NCBI GenBank assembly: GCA_005778405.1
Contig: SXOA01000075.1
Span: 1 to 33,892 of the forward strand
Direction of reading: 5' to 3'
DNA from: Planctomycetaceae bacterium
GTDB taxonomy: Bacteria > Planctomycetota > Planctomycetia > Pirellulales > Pirellulaceae
Length of the DNA: 33,892 nt
The notes under the pieces are model-generated. The model was not told the DNA's origin, made no database searches, and saw only the letters and a list, made by a program, of their open reading frames with translations. The translations under genes were made by a program, and so were the position numbers. Positions 33,246-33,892 of this stretch are shown in pieces (position 1 is the stretch's first letter; each line of letters opens with the position of its first letter).

Positions 33246-33261
33246 AACTTACCTTTATACT
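33232..33261 (+). promoter_or_regulatory. Candidate rpiB promoter
   Basis: ATGACC (33232-33237) and TATACT (33256-33261) are separated by 18 bp. The expected start near 33268 leaves a leader of about 49 nt. The call is by consensus only. Confidence 0.35.
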
Positions 33262-33316
33262 AACCGAAGACCGTAACTGTGCAGCTCCATATCTCTCGCC
33301 AGCAGCGAGGACAATC

Positions 33317-33796
33317 ATGCGAATCTCCATCGGCAGCGACCATCGTGGAACCGAGCTCAAAGCGGCCCTTGTGGCGTGCGCCAAACAGCTTGGGCACGAA
33401 GTGACCGACGAAGGACCCTGCAACACGGAGCCCGTCGATTACCCGGATATCGCCGCCGTGGCCGCGAAGAAGGTCTCAACCGGCAACGTGGACAGGGGAA
33501 TCCTGATTTGCGGCACCGGAATTGGCATGGCAATCACGGCCAACAAATTTCCCGGCGTCCGGGCCGCCGTCGTGGCCGACGAAGCCACCGCACGCGTCTG
33601 CCGGCAGCATAACGACACCAACGTCTTGTGTCTCAACGGAGATTTGCCTAGGGAAGCCGCCGCCGCGGAGCCGCACGTCGCACGGCTTAAGGGCGTGGTC
33701 AAAGCCTGGCTCGAAACTCCCTTCGAAGGAGGCCGCCATGCCCGTCGCGTGGAAAAGATCGGGCAGTATGAGAAAGCGGCTTGCGCGGGGAAATAG
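33317..33796 (+). CDS. rpiB: Ribose-5-phosphate isomerase B (RpiB)
   Basis: The 159-aa cytoplasmic enzyme interconverts ribose-5-phosphate and ribulose-5-phosphate. Family features are SDHRG at residues 7-11, catalytic Cys65 in ILICGTGIGMAI, the phosphate-binding arginine after DE-x-T-A, and His98 in RQHNDTNVL. The length fits the B-type (LacA/RpiB) family. GAGGAC ends 4 nt before the ATG. It is divergent from ubiA. The Lys/Ala-rich C-terminal extension after RRVEKIGQYE is ordinary. Confidence 0.94.
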   Translation: MRISIGSDHRGTELKAALVACAKQLGHEVTDEGPCNTEPVDYPDIAAVAAKKVSTGNVDRGILICGTGIGMAITANKFPGVRAAVVADEATARVCRQHNDTNVLCLNGDLPREAAAAEPHVARLKGVVKAWLETPFEGGRHARRVEKIGQYEKAACAGK

Positions 33797-33810
33797 GACG
33801 GCCTTCACTC

Positions 33811-33833
33811 GTTCCCACGGTCTCCGTGGGAAC
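33811..33833. terminator. Perfect 10-bp hairpin after rpiB
   Basis: GTTCCCACGG and CCGTGGGAAC enclose a 3-nt loop (TCT). It lies 15 nt after the rpiB stop and 12 nt beyond the stop of the convergent gene at 33845, so it can serve both transcripts. There is no T-run, as with other hairpins in this window. Confidence 0.5.
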
Positions 33834-33844
33834 AAGGAATCGCG

Positions 33845-33892
33845 TCAAAACAGCCGGTTGTAGCCGTTCAAAGCCGCCACCCGATACGCTTC
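33845..33892 (-). CDS. C-terminal fragment of an unidentified gene (partial)
   Basis: The last 15 codons before a TGA read EAYRVAALNGYNRLF on the minus strand; the rest lies beyond the window edge. The composition looks like a real protein end, and its position next to the shared hairpin after rpiB supports this. No family can be named from so short a piece. Confidence 0.4.
   Translation of the reverse strand, partial: EAYRVAALNGYNRLF

Overview
The window is a stretch of GC-rich bacterial chromosome (about 60% G+C by eye) that reads as Planctomycetota, most likely order Pirellulales. The evidence is the set of families, not one marker. It has secreted WD40-like proteins with weak repeats, a zinc-ribbon/GYF_2 membrane protein, a BatA/VWA membrane protein, a DUF1570 gluzincin, a HEAT-repeat lipoprotein, a zinc-ribbon SpoVG next to ispE, and a signal peptidase I with large insertions. 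Many genes also lack a clear Shine-Dalgarno sequence. No rRNA, tRNA, CRISPR array, transposase or phage gene was seen.

Layout. 1-5421 encodes a MacAB-TolC-type tripartite efflux system split over two divergent arms: permease (partial) and membrane-fusion protein on the minus strand, ATPase and outer-membrane factor on the plus strand. 5497-7490 is a secreted WD40-like protein overlapping a dipeptide epimerase by 4 nt. 7523-10220 (minus) holds another secreted beta-propeller-like protein and a zinc-ribbon/GYF_2 membrane protein. 10350-13063 (plus) holds a degenerate ClpP-like protein and a BatA-like VWA protein. 13064-16172 (minus) holds a small zinc-site protein, an Old Yellow Enzyme-family oxidoreductase and an L,D-transpeptidase. 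16310-17849 (plus) holds a HIT protein, a zinc-ribbon membrane protein and a DUF4126 membrane protein.

17880-21114 (minus) holds spoVG, ispE and a three-gene cluster of small membrane or zinc-ribbon proteins, with a possible CAAX-protease remnant upstream. 21427-22614 (plus) is a secreted protein with two SPOR-like halves. 22664-23863 (minus) is a beta-lactamase-fold serine hydrolase bracketed by two copies of an intergenic repeat. queF follows (plus), then a DUF1570 peptidase (minus), then DUF486 and signal peptidase I (plus). 27295-27962 has no gene and is packed with inverted repeats. 27963-30658 (minus) is a secreted prolyl oligopeptidase with an upstream membrane protein. The right end holds a small membrane protein, a HEAT lipoprotein, a UbiA-type prenyltransferase, rpiB, and the last 15 codons of an unidentified minus-strand gene.

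Most of the content is housekeeping (isoprenoid, queuosine, quinone and pentose-phosphate metabolism) or cell-envelope work (efflux, secretion, cross-linking, periplasmic proteolysis). I did not find a defence island or other clear-cut new system. The most unusual material is (a) short-word repeat arrays that sit in gaps between genes and sometimes supply start or stop codons, (b) the palindrome-rich island at 27.3-27.96 kb, and (c) zinc ribbons inserted into two conserved proteins, SpoVG and signal peptidase I.
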